DNA of 64,000 bases from NCBI RefSeq assembly GCF_023701945.1, contig NZ_JABAEF010000016.1, positions 81,203-145,202 of the forward strand, given 5' to 3'. Of the stretch, positions 25,077 to 32,327 are shown in pieces (position 1 is the first letter of the stretch; every line of letters begins with the position of its first letter). The stretch comes from Rhizobium sp. CG5 (GTDB taxonomy: Bacteria; Pseudomonadota; Alphaproteobacteria; Rhizobiales; Rhizobiaceae). The translations under genes and the position numbers were made by a program. The notes under the pieces were generated by a model, which was not told the origin of the DNA, searched no databases, and worked only from the letters and a program-made list of their open reading frames with translations.

Positions 25077-26363
25077 TTAGGCGGCGGCACTTGCGTTCAG
25101 CCGCGCGGCGACGAACGGATTGGATTGCGGCTCGATCGATGAATACGACCGCTTGAGTTCCTCGAAGGCCGCATTGGTCACGTCGAGGGTCTTCTCGATG
25201 TCGTCTTCGGTCAGCGCCGAGGTGATGAACATGTTGTGGTAAGGGTGCAGATAGACGCCGCGCCGGACAGCGGCGGCCGTCCAGAAATAGCCGTAGCGCA
25301 TGTCCGGATCGTCATCGAAAAGGATCAGGGGCATCTGCGAGGGGCCGGTCTGGCGGATGCCGATTCCATGGTGCAGCGCCTGTTCTGCGATACCGGTCCG
25401 CAGCCTGTCGGCAATGGCGACCATGCGCTCGAGATAATCCGTTTCACGGATCAATCGAAGGGTTTCCACGCCGGCTGCCATCGGGACGGCAGAAAACCAG
25501 AAGGAGCCGGTGACGAAGATCGTCTGCGCAGCCGCGCGGATCTTTTCAGCGCCCAGCAAGGCAGAGAGCGGATATCCGTTGGCCAGAACCTTGCCCCAGG
25601 AACTCAGATCCGGCTTGACGCCGAACTGTGCCCAGCTGCAATCGCGCGACAGGCGGAACCCGGTGCGGATTTCATCGACGACCAGCAACGCGCCGACCTC
25701 GTCGCAGATTTGGCGAACGCCCTTGGCGTAAACGTCCAGCGGCTTGGTCTGGTCGTGGAAGACCTCGTGACGGAACGGTGTGGCAAACACCGCCGCGACA
25801 TCGCCGTCGGCGCTTTTGACCGCATCACGAAGGCTGTCGAGATCGTTATAGGCAAAATAGACGATGTGCGCACGGTCCTCGGGAAGAATCCCTTTCTGGA
25901 CCGGTGTGTTCCACGGGGAGGCGCCGTGATAGGTTCCCTTGGCGACCAGGATCTTGCGGCGACCGGTATGGGCACGGGATATCACCATGGCCATTGACGT
26001 GGCATCCGAGCCGTTCTTGCAGAACATCGCCCAGTCCGCATGCTCGATCATGCCGACGAAATCTTCGGCCAACCTCACCATGAATTCCGACGGACCCGTC
26101 ATCGTGTCCCCGAGGTCCGCCTGAGCGCGGGCTGCGGCCTCGACCTGCGGATGCTTGTAGCCGAGAAGGTTGGGACCGAAGGCGCACATGTAATCGACAT
26201 AGGCGTTGCCATCGGCGTCCCAGAGCCGGGCGCCCTCGGCTTTTGAGAAAAACTGCGGAAAATCCGGCGGCAGAAGGGCCACGGATTCATGTCCGTACAT
26301 TCCGCCCGGGATGACCTTGCGCGCCCGCTCCCGAAGTTCGCTGTTTTTCGAATTTGTTCGCAT
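25077..26363 (-). CDS. Class III PLP aminotransferase, glutamate-1-semialdehyde-aminomutase-like
   Basis: A 428-residue fold-type I PLP enzyme: GSDATSMAMVISRAHTGR near the phosphate site, DEIRTGFRL with the pyridine-nitrogen Asp, and SSWGKVLANGYPLSALLG with the catalytic Lys. The overall pattern follows glutamate-1-semialdehyde aminomutases. Its place at the head of a transporter operon points to a catabolic or side-chain aminotransferase rather than haem synthesis. The ATG at 26363 begins MRTNSKNSELRERARKVIPGG; upstream in-frame sequence is AT-rich promoter DNA. First gene of an eight-gene minus-strand operon. Confidence 0.88.
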   Translation of the reverse strand: MRTNSKNSELRERARKVIPGGMYGHESVALLPPDFPQFFSKAEGARLWDADGNAYVDYMCAFGPNLLGYKHPQVEAAARAQADLGDTMTGPSEFMVRLAEDFVGMIEHADWAMFCKNGSDATSMAMVISRAHTGRRKILVAKGTYHGASPWNTPVQKGILPEDRAHIVYFAYNDLDSLRDAVKSADGDVAAVFATPFRHEVFHDQTKPLDVYAKGVRQICDEVGALLVVDEIRTGFRLSRDCSWAQFGVKPDLSSWGKVLANGYPLSALLGAEKIRAAAQTIFVTGSFWFSAVPMAAGVETLRLIRETDYLERMVAIADRLRTGIAEQALHHGIGIRQTGPSQMPLILFDDDPDMRYGYFWTAAAVRRGVYLHPYHNMFITSALTEDDIEKTLDVTNAAFEELKRSYSSIEPQSNPFVAARLNASAAA

Positions 26364-26429
26364 TTTTATAGCCCGGAAATTGAGATAATCGGTCAGCCGC
26401 CTCGATAACGGCCCTTTGTCAGAAAAGTT

Positions 26430-26454
26430 ATTGATAAAAATTTCGATTATCAAT
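26430..26454. promoter_or_regulatory. Palindromic candidate operator upstream of the aminotransferase operon
   Basis: ATTGATAA and TTATCAAT, perfect 8-bp arms around the 9-base centre AAATTTCGA, 67 bases upstream of the aminotransferase start. Size and symmetry fit a TetR-type operator; the TetR gene at 26647 is the obvious candidate binder. Confidence 0.6.
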
Positions 26455-26614
26455 CTGAATCTGAGGAGTCGGCAGACATTATTTTGCGCTGCACAAATCA
26501 TGGGCGCCATGGTTAAAATATGCACGGGATTCCCGGCCTGAAGGCCATGCAACGTGCAAGCAGGCAAAGGGAGAGGTTCGTCGCATCCTTCCGAGGGGGC
26601 GGCGGATCTGAAAA

Positions 26615-26635
26615 TGGTGATAGAAATTTCGAATA
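26615..26635. promoter_or_regulatory. Second, degenerate copy of the operator core
   Basis: GTGATAGAAATTTCGAATA repeats the core TGATAxAAATTTCGAxTA of the site at 26430-26454. It lies just past the TetR stop, about 180 bases from the first copy. Symmetry is weaker, so it may be a secondary site for looping or cooperative binding. Confidence 0.4.
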
Positions 26636-26646
26636 GGGGATTGTGT

Positions 26647-27303
26647 TCAGGACACAGTGGCGCGTTTTTGCAGGTGTTCCGGCAGATAACAGCGCAGATA
26701 GGTCAAGCTCGCCATGACCGCCTCTTCGACATATTCGTCGGTAATACGGCCGTGCATGGCGTATGAGAGCGCCCAGATGCCGTCGATCAGGGCCAGCGAA
26801 ATCGCGATCCGCTTCTCCAGGTCCGGCATGGCCGGCAGGTCGAAGACCTCCCGCAGATACTCGGCGCGTCGCGCGGCAATGGCGGCATTGCCCGAGACAT
26901 CGACATTGCGGATTTCGACGCTGACACCCGCGCCCATGAACAGACGCAATGCTGCGGGCTCACTATTGAGAAAGGCGGCGCTTCGACGCAGGCGATAGAT
27001 GAACACATCTTGCCAGCGGTCCGGAGGGTGCGATCCTTCCGTCATGGCAAGCTGGAAGATCTGGCCATGGTATCGGCTGGCCAGGGCTTCGAGCGCTGCA
27101 TTGCGATTGGGGAAAAAATGATAGACCGACGCCAGCGGCACGCCCGCGCTCTCTGCGATTTGCGCCAGACTGATATCTTCGTTCGGTCTTTGGCCGAGAA
27201 CGGCCGCTGCCGCATCCAGCAGGAGTTCGAAGCGCTCAACGCCACGCTTACGCCGCGACGGGCGCGGCTGGTTTGGCGAGGTGGCTTCGGCTTTATCGGT
27301 CAT
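26647..27303 (-). CDS. TetR/AcrR-family transcriptional regulator
   Basis: A 218-residue regulator with an N-terminal helix-turn-helix (ISLAQIAESAGVPLASVYHFFPNRNAALEALASRY, residues about 46-80) and a helical ligand-binding C-terminal domain. The ATG at 27303 follows GGTAGGG and gives normal TetR length; the frame stays open upstream without family-like sequence. Encoded upstream of, and on the same strand as, the aminotransferase/ABC operon with a palindrome between them, it probably represses that operon until an amine or peptide ligand is present. Confidence 0.9.
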   Translation of the reverse strand: MTDKAEATSPNQPRPSRRKRGVERFELLLDAAAAVLGQRPNEDISLAQIAESAGVPLASVYHFFPNRNAALEALASRYHGQIFQLAMTEGSHPPDRWQDVFIYRLRRSAAFLNSEPAALRLFMGAGVSVEIRNVDVSGNAAIAARRAEYLREVFDLPAMPDLEKRIAISLALIDGIWALSYAMHGRITDEYVEEAVMASLTYLRCYLPEHLQKRATVS

Positions 27304-27925
27304 CCCTACCAAATAGCCGATCTTCTGCGTGAAGGTAAACAGGATGGCGATTGTAAACACTGTCATCTGGCAGCCAGATCGAGCCCTTCGGCTTCTGAGT
27401 TGATTTTGGATTCCCCTCGGGGCAATGAGCCAAGGGCCGAAGCTGATGGCTAAAAATGGCAACAGAATCGTGAAATTCGTCTATCGAGGCCGGCAGGCGC
27501 CCAAGGCGATTTCGCGGCGTGCCGCCAGCCACAACGAGGCATTGGCAACGTACCCTTTGGGTTCCGAGTGCGGCGGCGCCTTCAGGAATGCTGAGACCGG
27601 CGCACCGGCTTCGATGAAGCCGTGGCATGGACCGCGGCGCCGACGGGACAGAGCCATTTGTCCCGTCTTCGCGCTCTGTCTTTTCTGGTGCGGCCCTCTT
27701 GCTACAAGGTCGTCTTGATCAGGAAGCGGCCGGCTATAACTATCCTCTCAAACAGCCCGTCAAACCTGGCTGTCGATGGTTACGGCTTGTTCAGCTTTTG
27801 ACGTCAGCCGTTCTGCATGACGACAGCCTTGGTCTGCAAAGACTCCTCCTCCTCCAGCTGTCGATCGGCCTTCCCTTCACCGCAATCAAAGTCTTTCAGA
27901 GCATTGTGTGCTCCGGATCACAGAT
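27304..27925. other. 622-base region without a recognisable gene
   Basis: Several short frames exist on both strands, but none resembles a known protein, carries a convincing ribosome site or shows repeat structure. It may be decayed sequence plus the promoter of the TetR gene. Confidence 0.5.
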
Positions 27926-28792
27926 TTAGCGACCGAACGCTGTGCTTAGCGCCTCGACAACCACTCGGATTGCCGGGACATCCTTCACATCGGAATGGAC
28001 GACCAGCCATATTTCTCGTTCGAGCAGCCGTTCCTCCCCGACACGCCGTAGTCCGATGGTTAATGAAACGGCGAAATCCGGCAGCATGACCACGCCTCCA
28101 CCGGCCTGTGCTGCCGCGATCTGGAACTCCAGGATGGACGACTTGATGGCAAGCGGGCGGGTCAATGCGATTTCAAGAAGGCGAAGCTGCTGCGGTGAGG
28201 CGTTCATCGCCTCGTCATAACCGATGAACACCCACTCGGCGGAGGGCACCCGCTCGATGTAATCGGCAGACGCGTAGAGAGCGAAGGCAATGACGCCCAA
28301 CCTGCTGATCTGATAATCTCCTTCTTCCGGCCGGGAGAGCCGTATGGCGATGTCGGCCTCGCGCCTGTCGAGGGAGGCAAAGCGCTTTTCACCAACAAGG
28401 GTGATTTGGATACCTGGAAATTTTTCTCTGAGTGCGACCACAGGTTCGGCCAGCAAGGCGGCCGATAGTGCTGGTGGAGCACTGATCTTCACGTGGCCCC
28501 GTGCTTCCGTCGAACTGCTACGGCCAAGCTGTTCGATAGCCGAAATCTGGCTCGCCATGGGCGCTGCGAGGCTTGCAACTTGCTCCCCATCCGCGGTCAG
28601 GATGATGCGACGGCCGCGACGATCGATGAGCTTGCGGCCGAGCTTTGCTTCGAGCGAGGCGACACGCCGGCTGATGGTGGCATGTTCGACTCCAAGCTGT
28701 TTGGCAGCGCCGAGCAGTGTGCCTGATCGCGAGAGCGCCAAAAAGTGTCTCAGATCGTCCCAGTCAAGTTGTGTGAATTGCTTCCCAATCAT
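27926..28792 (-). CDS. LysR-family transcriptional regulator
   Basis: A 288-residue LysR protein. The N-terminal helix-turn-helix is WDDLRHFLALSRSGTLLGAAKQLGVEHATISRRVASLEAKLGRKL; a LysR substrate-binding domain follows (ALREKFPGIQITLV, ADIAIRLSRP). The start at 28792 (MIGKQFTQLDW) places the helix-turn-helix at the normal distance. It is divergent from the quinone oxidoreductase gene with only 70 bases between starts, so it almost certainly controls that gene; LysR/Qor pairs often sense quinones or electrophiles. Confidence 0.92.
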   Translation of the reverse strand: MIGKQFTQLDWDDLRHFLALSRSGTLLGAAKQLGVEHATISRRVASLEAKLGRKLIDRRGRRIILTADGEQVASLAAPMASQISAIEQLGRSSSTEARGHVKISAPPALSAALLAEPVVALREKFPGIQITLVGEKRFASLDRREADIAIRLSRPEEGDYQISRLGVIAFALYASADYIERVPSAEWVFIGYDEAMNASPQQLRLLEIALTRPLAIKSSILEFQIAAAQAGGGVVMLPDFAVSLTIGLRRVGEERLLEREIWLVVHSDVKDVPAIRVVVEALSTAFGR

Positions 28793-28862
28793 TGGGCGAC
28801 AATAGGGAATTTTCAGCGTCCATGCCATGGGGCAATATCAGGCGATATCAGGAGAGAACACG

Positions 28863-29839
28863 ATGATCGACCAGGTCGTATTGCTTACCGCCCCCGGTGA
28901 CGTTGCCCAATTCCAGATCGATCGGCAGACGGTGGTTGCGCCCAAAGCTGGGGAGATCACCATTCGCCATGAGATGATTGGTACCAACTTCGTGGATATC
29001 TACCACCGAAGAGGATTGTATCCGCTACCGTCCTATCCGGCCATGATCGGAGTGGAGGCTGCAGGCATTGTCGAACTTGTCGGTGAGGGTGTCGAGGGCT
29101 TCAGGGTTGGCGACCGCGTGGCCCATGCAGGACCACCTGTCGGTTCATATTGTTCGCTTCGAACTCTGCCTGCAAACCGCGTCATTCACCTTCCTGATGC
29201 CGTTTCCACACGAACAGCTGCAGCTTCACTCCTCAAGGGAATGACTGCGTTCATGCTCCTGCAAAAGTCCTACCGGGTTTCGGCTGGAGACATCGTGCTT
29301 GTTCAGGCAGCAGCCGGCGGGCTTGGAAGTGTTCTTGTTCGTAGCGCCAAGGCCTTAGGGGCGACTGTCATCGGCACTGTCAGTTCCGCCGAAAAAGCCG
29401 AGCTTGCGAAATCCTACGGTGCGGATCACGTCATCATTGGCAGGGGAGCGGACGTCGTCAGCGCAGTCAGACAACTGACCGATGGCCAAGGGGTGCATGT
29501 CGCTACGATGGCATCGGTGGTGATATGCTTCTAAAGAGCATTCGCGCGGTTCGACCCTTCGGCCTGGCAATCACGATCGGCCAGGCAGGCGGTCCGATCC
29601 CACCCGTTGCCGTGGAGGAGCTTCGGCCAGGCAAGTCGCTCTCGCATCCCAGCATCATGGCCTGGAGCGCCGATGTGGACAGATACCGGGAGGCAGCATA
29701 CGCTGCGGTCAAATGGATGGAAGCTGGGATCTGCTCGCACATTGCCGGGGAATACAAACTCGCTGATGTTGCCGCGGCCCATGAAGAGATGGAGTCCGGC
29801 CGATCTGCGGGGAGCATCCTGCTCGTACCGTCGCGGTAG
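28863..29839 (+). pseudogene. NADPH:quinone oxidoreductase (Qor-type), broken by a 1-base deletion
   Basis: A zinc-independent MDR oxidoreductase split in two frames. The first part has NFVDIYHRRGLYPLPSYPAMIGVEAAGIV and the NADPH site VQAAAGGLGSVLVRSAKALGATVIGTVSS. At 29504 the frame shifts: the DNA reads GTCGCT|ACGATGGC where one extra T would give VAYDGIGGDMLLKS, which continues in the second frame (IRAVRPFGLAITIGQAGG to SILLVPSR). So one base is missing between 29504 and 29505. As written the product would stop at 29534, losing the C-terminal third. It would reduce quinones with NADPH if intact. Sequencing error cannot be excluded. Confidence 0.85.
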
Positions 29840-29870
29840 CGGCGAGGGCCAGAAAAGGGAGTGCTATCGC

Positions 29871-30263
29871 ATGCTGGACGATACGATACTTCGCGGACGC
29901 TGCCTGTGTGGTGCGTGTACCTTCGAACTCATCGGGAACCAGAATTGGATCGGCCATTGCCACTGCGACAGCTGCCGCCGGGCGACAGCTTCGCCGATCA
30001 CCACATGGATAGGCCAGGAAAACGGCAGGTGGCGTTTTACCGGAGTTGAGCCGTCCAGGTTCGAAAGCAGCCCCGGAAACACGAGAGGGTTCTGCCCGAC
30101 ATGTGGATCGCCGTTTTACTATCAGTCGGGCCGGTTTCCAGACGAGACCCATTTCTATGCGGCTCTTCTCGAAAATCCCGAGGAGGTCAGGCCCGATCGG
30201 CAGTTCCATGCCGATGAAATGCTCTCCTGGATGAAATTGGCTCAACATTTGCCGTCGCAATAG
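29871..30263 (+). CDS. GFA-family (CENP-V/glutathione-dependent formaldehyde-activating enzyme-like) zinc protein
   Basis: A 130-residue protein with the three zinc-binding cysteine motifs of the GFA fold: CLCGAC (residues 11-16), CHCDSC and CPTCGSPFYY. Family members include glutathione S-hydroxymethyl-transferring enzymes, but most small ones have unknown substrates. The ATG at 29871 is preceded by AAAAGGGAG. It lies 31 bases after the broken quinone oxidoreductase, so the two were probably co-transcribed in a detoxification unit. Confidence 0.85.
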   Translation: MLDDTILRGRCLCGACTFELIGNQNWIGHCHCDSCRRATASPITTWIGQENGRWRFTGVEPSRFESSPGNTRGFCPTCGSPFYYQSGRFPDETHFYAALLENPEEVRPDRQFHADEMLSWMKLAQHLPSQ

Positions 30264-30430
30264 CCAGAGCAGCTGTCAATGCCTTGCGGTCAACGATGGC
30301 AGAAAGCATGCCGCCGAAGCAGTCAACATTGGCAAATGCATGTCGACAGTTGGCCTTGGTTGAAGAGCTGCAAACTGACGCGCCACGTCATGTCTTCACA
30401 ACGGGGCATCTTTGTCTTACAAGCACCCGT

Positions 30431-30466
30431 AATCCGGTCGCAGCCCACCCGGTCAAAACAAGGGAT
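30431..30466 (+). ncRNA. preQ1-I riboswitch overlapping the queC Shine-Dalgarno
   Basis: A compact aptamer. P1 is CCGG (30434-30437) with CCGG (30449-30452). The loop GGTCGCAG is identical to that of the structurally solved Thermoanaerobacter preQ1-I aptamer. A-C at 30447-30448 stands at the preQ1-recognising cytosine position, and the A-rich tail TCAAAACAAGGG matches the family. AAGGGA (30460-30465) is also the ribosome site for the queC GTG at 30475. Binding of preQ1 would therefore be expected to fold the pseudoknot over the Shine-Dalgarno and lower queCDE translation. Confidence 0.85.
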
Positions 30467-30474
30467 CCTACATC

Positions 30475-31185
30475 GTGAACACCATCGTCATCTGCTCCGG
30501 CGGATTGGACTCTGTTTCGCTCGCCCATAAGGTGGCAGCGCAACATCAACTCGTCGGCCTTCTTTCCTTCGATTACGGACAGCGGCATCGAAAGGAACTG
30601 GACTTCGCCGCCGCCTGCGCCAGGCGGCTGGGCGTCGCCCATCGGATCATCGACATCAGCAATATCGGCGCCCATCTCACCGGCTCGGCCTTAACCGACG
30701 ATATCGCCATTCCGGACGGGCACTATGCCGAGGAGACGATGAGAGTGACCGTTGTCCCGAACCGCAACGCGATCATGCTGGCCATCGCCTTCGGACTTGC
30801 GGCGGCGCAGAAAGCCGACGCCGTCGGGGTCGCCGTGCATGGCGGCGATCATTTCATCTACCCCGACTGTCGCCCCGGCTTCATAGACGCATTTGGAGCG
30901 ATGCAGGATCAGGCTCTCGACGGCTATGCCAGCGTTTCGCTCTACGCGCCCTATGTTCATATATCGAAGGCCGATATTGTGACCGACGGCGTGAACAACG
31001 GTACGCCATTTGCCGAGACCTGGTCGTGCTACAAGGGTGGCGCGCGCCATTGCGGCCGCTGCGGAACCTGCGTCGAACGGCGGGAGGCGTTTCATCTTGC
31101 CGGGGTCGCCGACCCGACCGACTACGAGGACCCGGACTTCTGGGTGGCGGTCACCGCTCGCTTCTCCGTCAAGGAGGGGAAGTAG
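30475..31185 (+). CDS. queC: 7-cyano-7-deazaguanine (preQ0) synthase
   Basis: A 236-residue enzyme converting 7-carboxy-7-deazaguanine to preQ0 with ATP and ammonia in queuosine synthesis. Seen: the PP-loop motif CSGGLDSVSLAHKV at the N-terminus, PNRNAIMLAIA, and the zinc-binding CYKGGARHCGRCGTCVERREAF near the end. It starts with GTG at 30475, ten bases after the riboswitch Shine-Dalgarno. Its TAG overlaps the queD GTG by one base. Confidence 0.97.
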   Translation: MNTIVICSGGLDSVSLAHKVAAQHQLVGLLSFDYGQRHRKELDFAAACARRLGVAHRIIDISNIGAHLTGSALTDDIAIPDGHYAEETMRVTVVPNRNAIMLAIAFGLAAAQKADAVGVAVHGGDHFIYPDCRPGFIDAFGAMQDQALDGYASVSLYAPYVHISKADIVTDGVNNGTPFAETWSCYKGGARHCGRCGTCVERREAFHLAGVADPTDYEDPDFWVAVTARFSVKEGK

Positions 31186-31541
31186 TGTTCCGCATCACCA
31201 AGGAATTTCACTTCTCCGCCTCGCATCAACTGACGCGTTTGCCGGCCGAACACCAATGCGCGCGCCTGCACGGCCACAACTACATCGTCGAGGTGGAGCT
31301 TTCGGCAGTTGCCCTCAACGGCGACGGTTTCGTTCGCGACTACCATGAGCTTGCACCGCTCAAGCGCTACATCGATGACAACTTCGATCACCGACACTTG
31401 AACGAAGTTCTCGGCCATGACCAGGTCACGGCGGAATGTCTGGCACAGCATTTCTACGACTGGTGCAAGGCGAGACTACCGGAAACATCAGCCGTGCGCG
31501 TCAGCGAAACGCCGAAGACCTGGGCGGAATACAGGCCATGA
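31185..31541 (+). CDS. queD: 6-carboxy-5,6,7,8-tetrahydropterin synthase
   Basis: A 118-residue PTPS-family enzyme making 6-carboxytetrahydropterin from dihydroneopterin triphosphate. Zinc histidines are visible in FSASHQL and ARLHGHNY; FVRDYHELAPLKRYIDDNFDHRHLNE follows the family. GTG start (31185) inside the queC stop context, after AAGGAGGGGAAG. Its TGA overlaps the queE ATG (ATGA), so queCDE are translationally coupled. Confidence 0.96.
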   Translation: MFRITKEFHFSASHQLTRLPAEHQCARLHGHNYIVEVELSAVALNGDGFVRDYHELAPLKRYIDDNFDHRHLNEVLGHDQVTAECLAQHFYDWCKARLPETSAVRVSETPKTWAEYRP

Positions 31542-32272
31542 CCGCCGGCGAGACGCAGATACGCATCAGCGAGATCTTCGGACCGACGATCCAGGGGGAG
31601 GGCGTGCTGATGGGTCTTCCGACTGTCTTCGTCCGGACCGGTGGCTGCGATTATCGATGTTCGTGGTGCGACACGCTGCATGCGGTTGCGAGCGAATATC
31701 GCGATCACTGGCTGCCGATGTCGATCGACGCGATCTGGCGGGAGGTGACAAGGCTTTCCGGTTCAAGACCGCTTACGGTCTCGCTCTCCGGCGGCAATCC
31801 GGCAATCCAGTCGCTCGGCGGGCTCATTGAGCGCGGGCATCGCGACGGTTATCGCTTTGCCCTGGAGACCCAGGGCAGCCTTGCCAAGGACTGGTTTGCC
31901 GATCTTGACGTCCTGGTGTTGAGCCCGAAGCCGCCGTCGAGCGGGATGCAAACGGACTGGGATGCCTTTGATGCCTGTCTGCGTCTGGCGGGAAATGGTC
32001 CGCGGATCACGTTGAAAATCGTTGTCTTCGATGACGATGATTACGCCTATGCCCGCACCGCCGCGGCCCGCTACACAGACCTTCCGGTTTACCTGCAGCC
32101 CGGCAATCACACACCGCCGCCACCCGATTGCGACACGGCGAAGGTGGATGTCGAGGGCATCATGGACCGGATGCTCTGGCTCATCGACAGGGTTACGGCC
32201 GACGGCTGGTTCGAGGTCCATGTGCTGCCGCAGCTGCATGTTTTGCTCTGGGGCAACAGACGCGGAGTCTGA
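31538..32272 (+). CDS. queE: 7-carboxy-7-deazaguanine synthase (radical SAM)
   Basis: A 244-residue radical-SAM enzyme converting carboxytetrahydropterin to 7-carboxy-7-deazaguanine. The cluster motif is GGCDYRCSWCDT (CxxxCxxC); IFGPTIQGEGVLMGLPTVFVRTGG is the QueE N-terminus and LSGGNPAI contacts SAM. With QueC and QueD it covers the route from dihydroneopterin triphosphate to preQ0; queF and tgt are not in the window. It converges on the fusion gene ending at 32328. Confidence 0.96.
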   Translation: MTAGETQIRISEIFGPTIQGEGVLMGLPTVFVRTGGCDYRCSWCDTLHAVASEYRDHWLPMSIDAIWREVTRLSGSRPLTVSLSGGNPAIQSLGGLIERGHRDGYRFALETQGSLAKDWFADLDVLVLSPKPPSSGMQTDWDAFDACLRLAGNGPRITLKIVVFDDDDYAYARTAAARYTDLPVYLQPGNHTPPPPDCDTAKVDVEGIMDRMLWLIDRVTADGWFEVHVLPQLHVLLWGNRRGV

Positions 32273-32327
32273 GGCTGCGCGCGGCTCGCCAGCGTCAGGT
32301 GAGCAATGCCTTTTCGCATCCCTGCGA

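Noticed and set aside
25077..26363. hemL (haem-pathway glutamate-1-semialdehyde aminomutase)
   Set aside because: Sequence is only GSAM-like and the gene heads a peptide-transporter operon under a TetR gene; haem biosynthesis is unlikely.
27304..27925. Short plus-strand frames as possible small genes
   Set aside because: No ribosome sites, family resemblance or operon context.
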